NCBI GenBank assembly: GCA_039925865.1
Contig: JBDSYA010000054.1
Coordinates: forward strand, 1-6,911
DNA: 6,911 bases
Source of the DNA: JBDSYA01 sp039925865
GTDB taxonomy: Bacteria; Bacteroidota; Ignavibacteria; Tepidaquicellales; Tepidaquicellaceae
Direction: 5' to 3'
The translations under genes and the position numbers were made by a program. Below are positions 5,995 through 6,911 of the stretch, piece by piece. The notes below the pieces were generated by a model. It did no database searches. It was not told the origin of the DNA and saw only the letters and a program-made list of their open reading frames with translations. Position 1 is the stretch's first letter; the number at the start of each line of letters is the position of its first letter.

Positions 5995-6911
5995 ATGCCT
6001 GTTAATTTCAAAAATAATATTCCTCTTTCATCTCATACATCAATTGAACTCGGAGGCAATGCAGATTACTTTTCGGAATGCTTCGATTTAGATTCAATAA
6101 TCGAAACTTTAATATTCGCAAAGAAAAATAATTTAAAAGTTCAGGTAATGTCCGGAGGAAGCAATATTATTTTCCCGGATTCCGGATATAAAGGAATTGT
6201 TTTAAAAGTTAATAATAAAGGTGTTAATTTTGAAAATGAAGCGGATCACTCAAAAATTACTGTCAGTGCGGGGGAGAATTGGGATGATCTTGTAAAATTG
6301 TGTATTGAAAATGATCTGACAGGGGTCGAATGTATGTCAGGAATTCCGGGATCAGTGGGTGCTGCGCCTGTACAAAACATTGGAGCATATGGTCAGGAAG
6401 TAAAAAACACTATACAATCTTTAAAAGCACTTGACAAAAAAAACATAACGCTTGTTGAATTTTCAAATGAAGAATGCAAATTTGCATACAGGCAAAGCAG
6501 GTTCAAAGCTGAGGATGCTGAGAGATATATTATTACCGAAGTTACATTTAGTTTAAAAAAATCTGAAGACCCGCAAATTTATTACCCCGAACTCCAAAAT
6601 TTCCTTGATAAAAATACAGATTATGCTGTACTAAAAACCACTAAGGACAAACTTTTGAAAATTCGTAAATCTGTTATGTCTCTGAGAAAAAAAAAGTCTA
6701 TGGTGCTTGATAAAAATGATCCCAATTCAAGATCGTGCGGTTCTTTTTTTATAAATCCGATTTTAAATGAAGACGATTTCATTGACATTAAAAGTAAGTT
6801 TGGATCTATACCTTATTATAAGACAGAATTTTATTTTAAAATACCCGCAGCATGGCTGATCGAGCAGGCAGGATTCTATAAAGGCTACAAATTTGGCAGA
6901 GCGGGTATTTC
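5995..6911 (+). CDS. murB: UDP-N-acetylenolpyruvoylglucosamine reductase MurB, cut by the window edge
   Basis: MurB is the cytosolic FAD enzyme that uses NADPH to reduce enolpyruvyl-UDP-GlcNAc to UDP-MurNAc in peptidoglycan synthesis. From ATG 5995 there are 305 codons and the frame is open at the right edge. FAD-domain motifs are HTSIELGGNA (14-23), SGGSNII (53-59) and SGIPGSVGAAPVQNIGAYGQEV (115-136). ECKFAYRQSRFK (160-171) holds the substrate-site Arg, equivalent to E. coli R159. RSCGSFFINP (246-255) holds the proton-donor Ser250, equivalent to E. coli S229. IPAAWLIEQAGFYKGYKFGRAGI ends the visible part. The C-terminal catalytic Glu lies outside. The YR loop and length indicate an E. coli-like (type I) MurB. 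A start at TTG 5974 is also possible: it has AGGA 10 nt upstream (5960-5963) and an in-frame TGA at 5965-5967. I prefer ATG 5995 because the protein then begins like typical MurB. No defect is seen. Confidence 0.96.
   Translation, partial: MPVNFKNNIPLSSHTSIELGGNADYFSECFDLDSIIETLIFAKKNNLKVQVMSGGSNIIFPDSGYKGIVLKVNNKGVNFENEADHSKITVSAGENWDDLVKLCIENDLTGVECMSGIPGSVGAAPVQNIGAYGQEVKNTIQSLKALDKKNITLVEFSNEECKFAYRQSRFKAEDAERYIITEVTFSLKKSEDPQIYYPELQNFLDKNTDYAVLKTTKDKLLKIRKSVMSLRKKKSMVLDKNDPNSRSCGSFFINPILNEDDFIDIKSKFGSIPYYKTEFYFKIPAAWLIEQAGFYKGYKFGRAGI

Overview
The window is AT-rich bacterial chromosome, roughly two-thirds A+T by eye. It carries housekeeping and envelope genes: GTP-dependent PEP carboxykinase (partial), two tandem AI-2E family membrane proteins, QueC, a GT-C glycosyltransferase split by a frameshift, a decayed CoA-transferase remnant, and MurB (partial). 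MurB means a peptidoglycan-making bacterium. Low GC, GTP-type PEP carboxykinase, several weak or absent Shine-Dalgarno sites and TTG/GTG starts would fit the Bacteroidota/Ignavibacteriota/Chlorobiota neighbourhood. That placement is an inference and is not proven by the sequence.

Left part, minus strand (read from 3521 down to 1): queC is followed after 1 nt by the first AI-2E gene, which overlaps the second AI-2E gene by 14 nt. This looks like a translationally coupled three-gene operon. After a 109-nt gap comes the start of pckG, which has its own strong ribosome binding site and runs off the left edge. The gap holds a heptamer tandem repeat and an ATTT-rich tract.

Middle: a 220-nt divergent intergenic region separates queC from a plus-strand gene for an ArnT/PMT-like membrane glycosyltransferase. 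That gene lies in two overlapping frames (3742-4614 and 4553-5356). The two translations form one continuous protein of about 537 residues if a single base near 4612 is skipped, so it is a recent +1 frameshift or a sequence error.

Right part: 5394-5844 on the minus strand is the C-terminal remnant of an acetyl-CoA hydrolase/4-hydroxybutyrate CoA-transferase family gene. It has lost its N-terminal two-thirds or so and carries several frameshifts. Divergent from it, murB starts at 5995 (or TTG 5974) and runs off the right edge.

I found no defence system, CRISPR array, insertion sequence, tRNA or rRNA. The points most worth checking are the two broken genes, the coupled queC/AI-2E/AI-2E cluster and the heptamer repeat.
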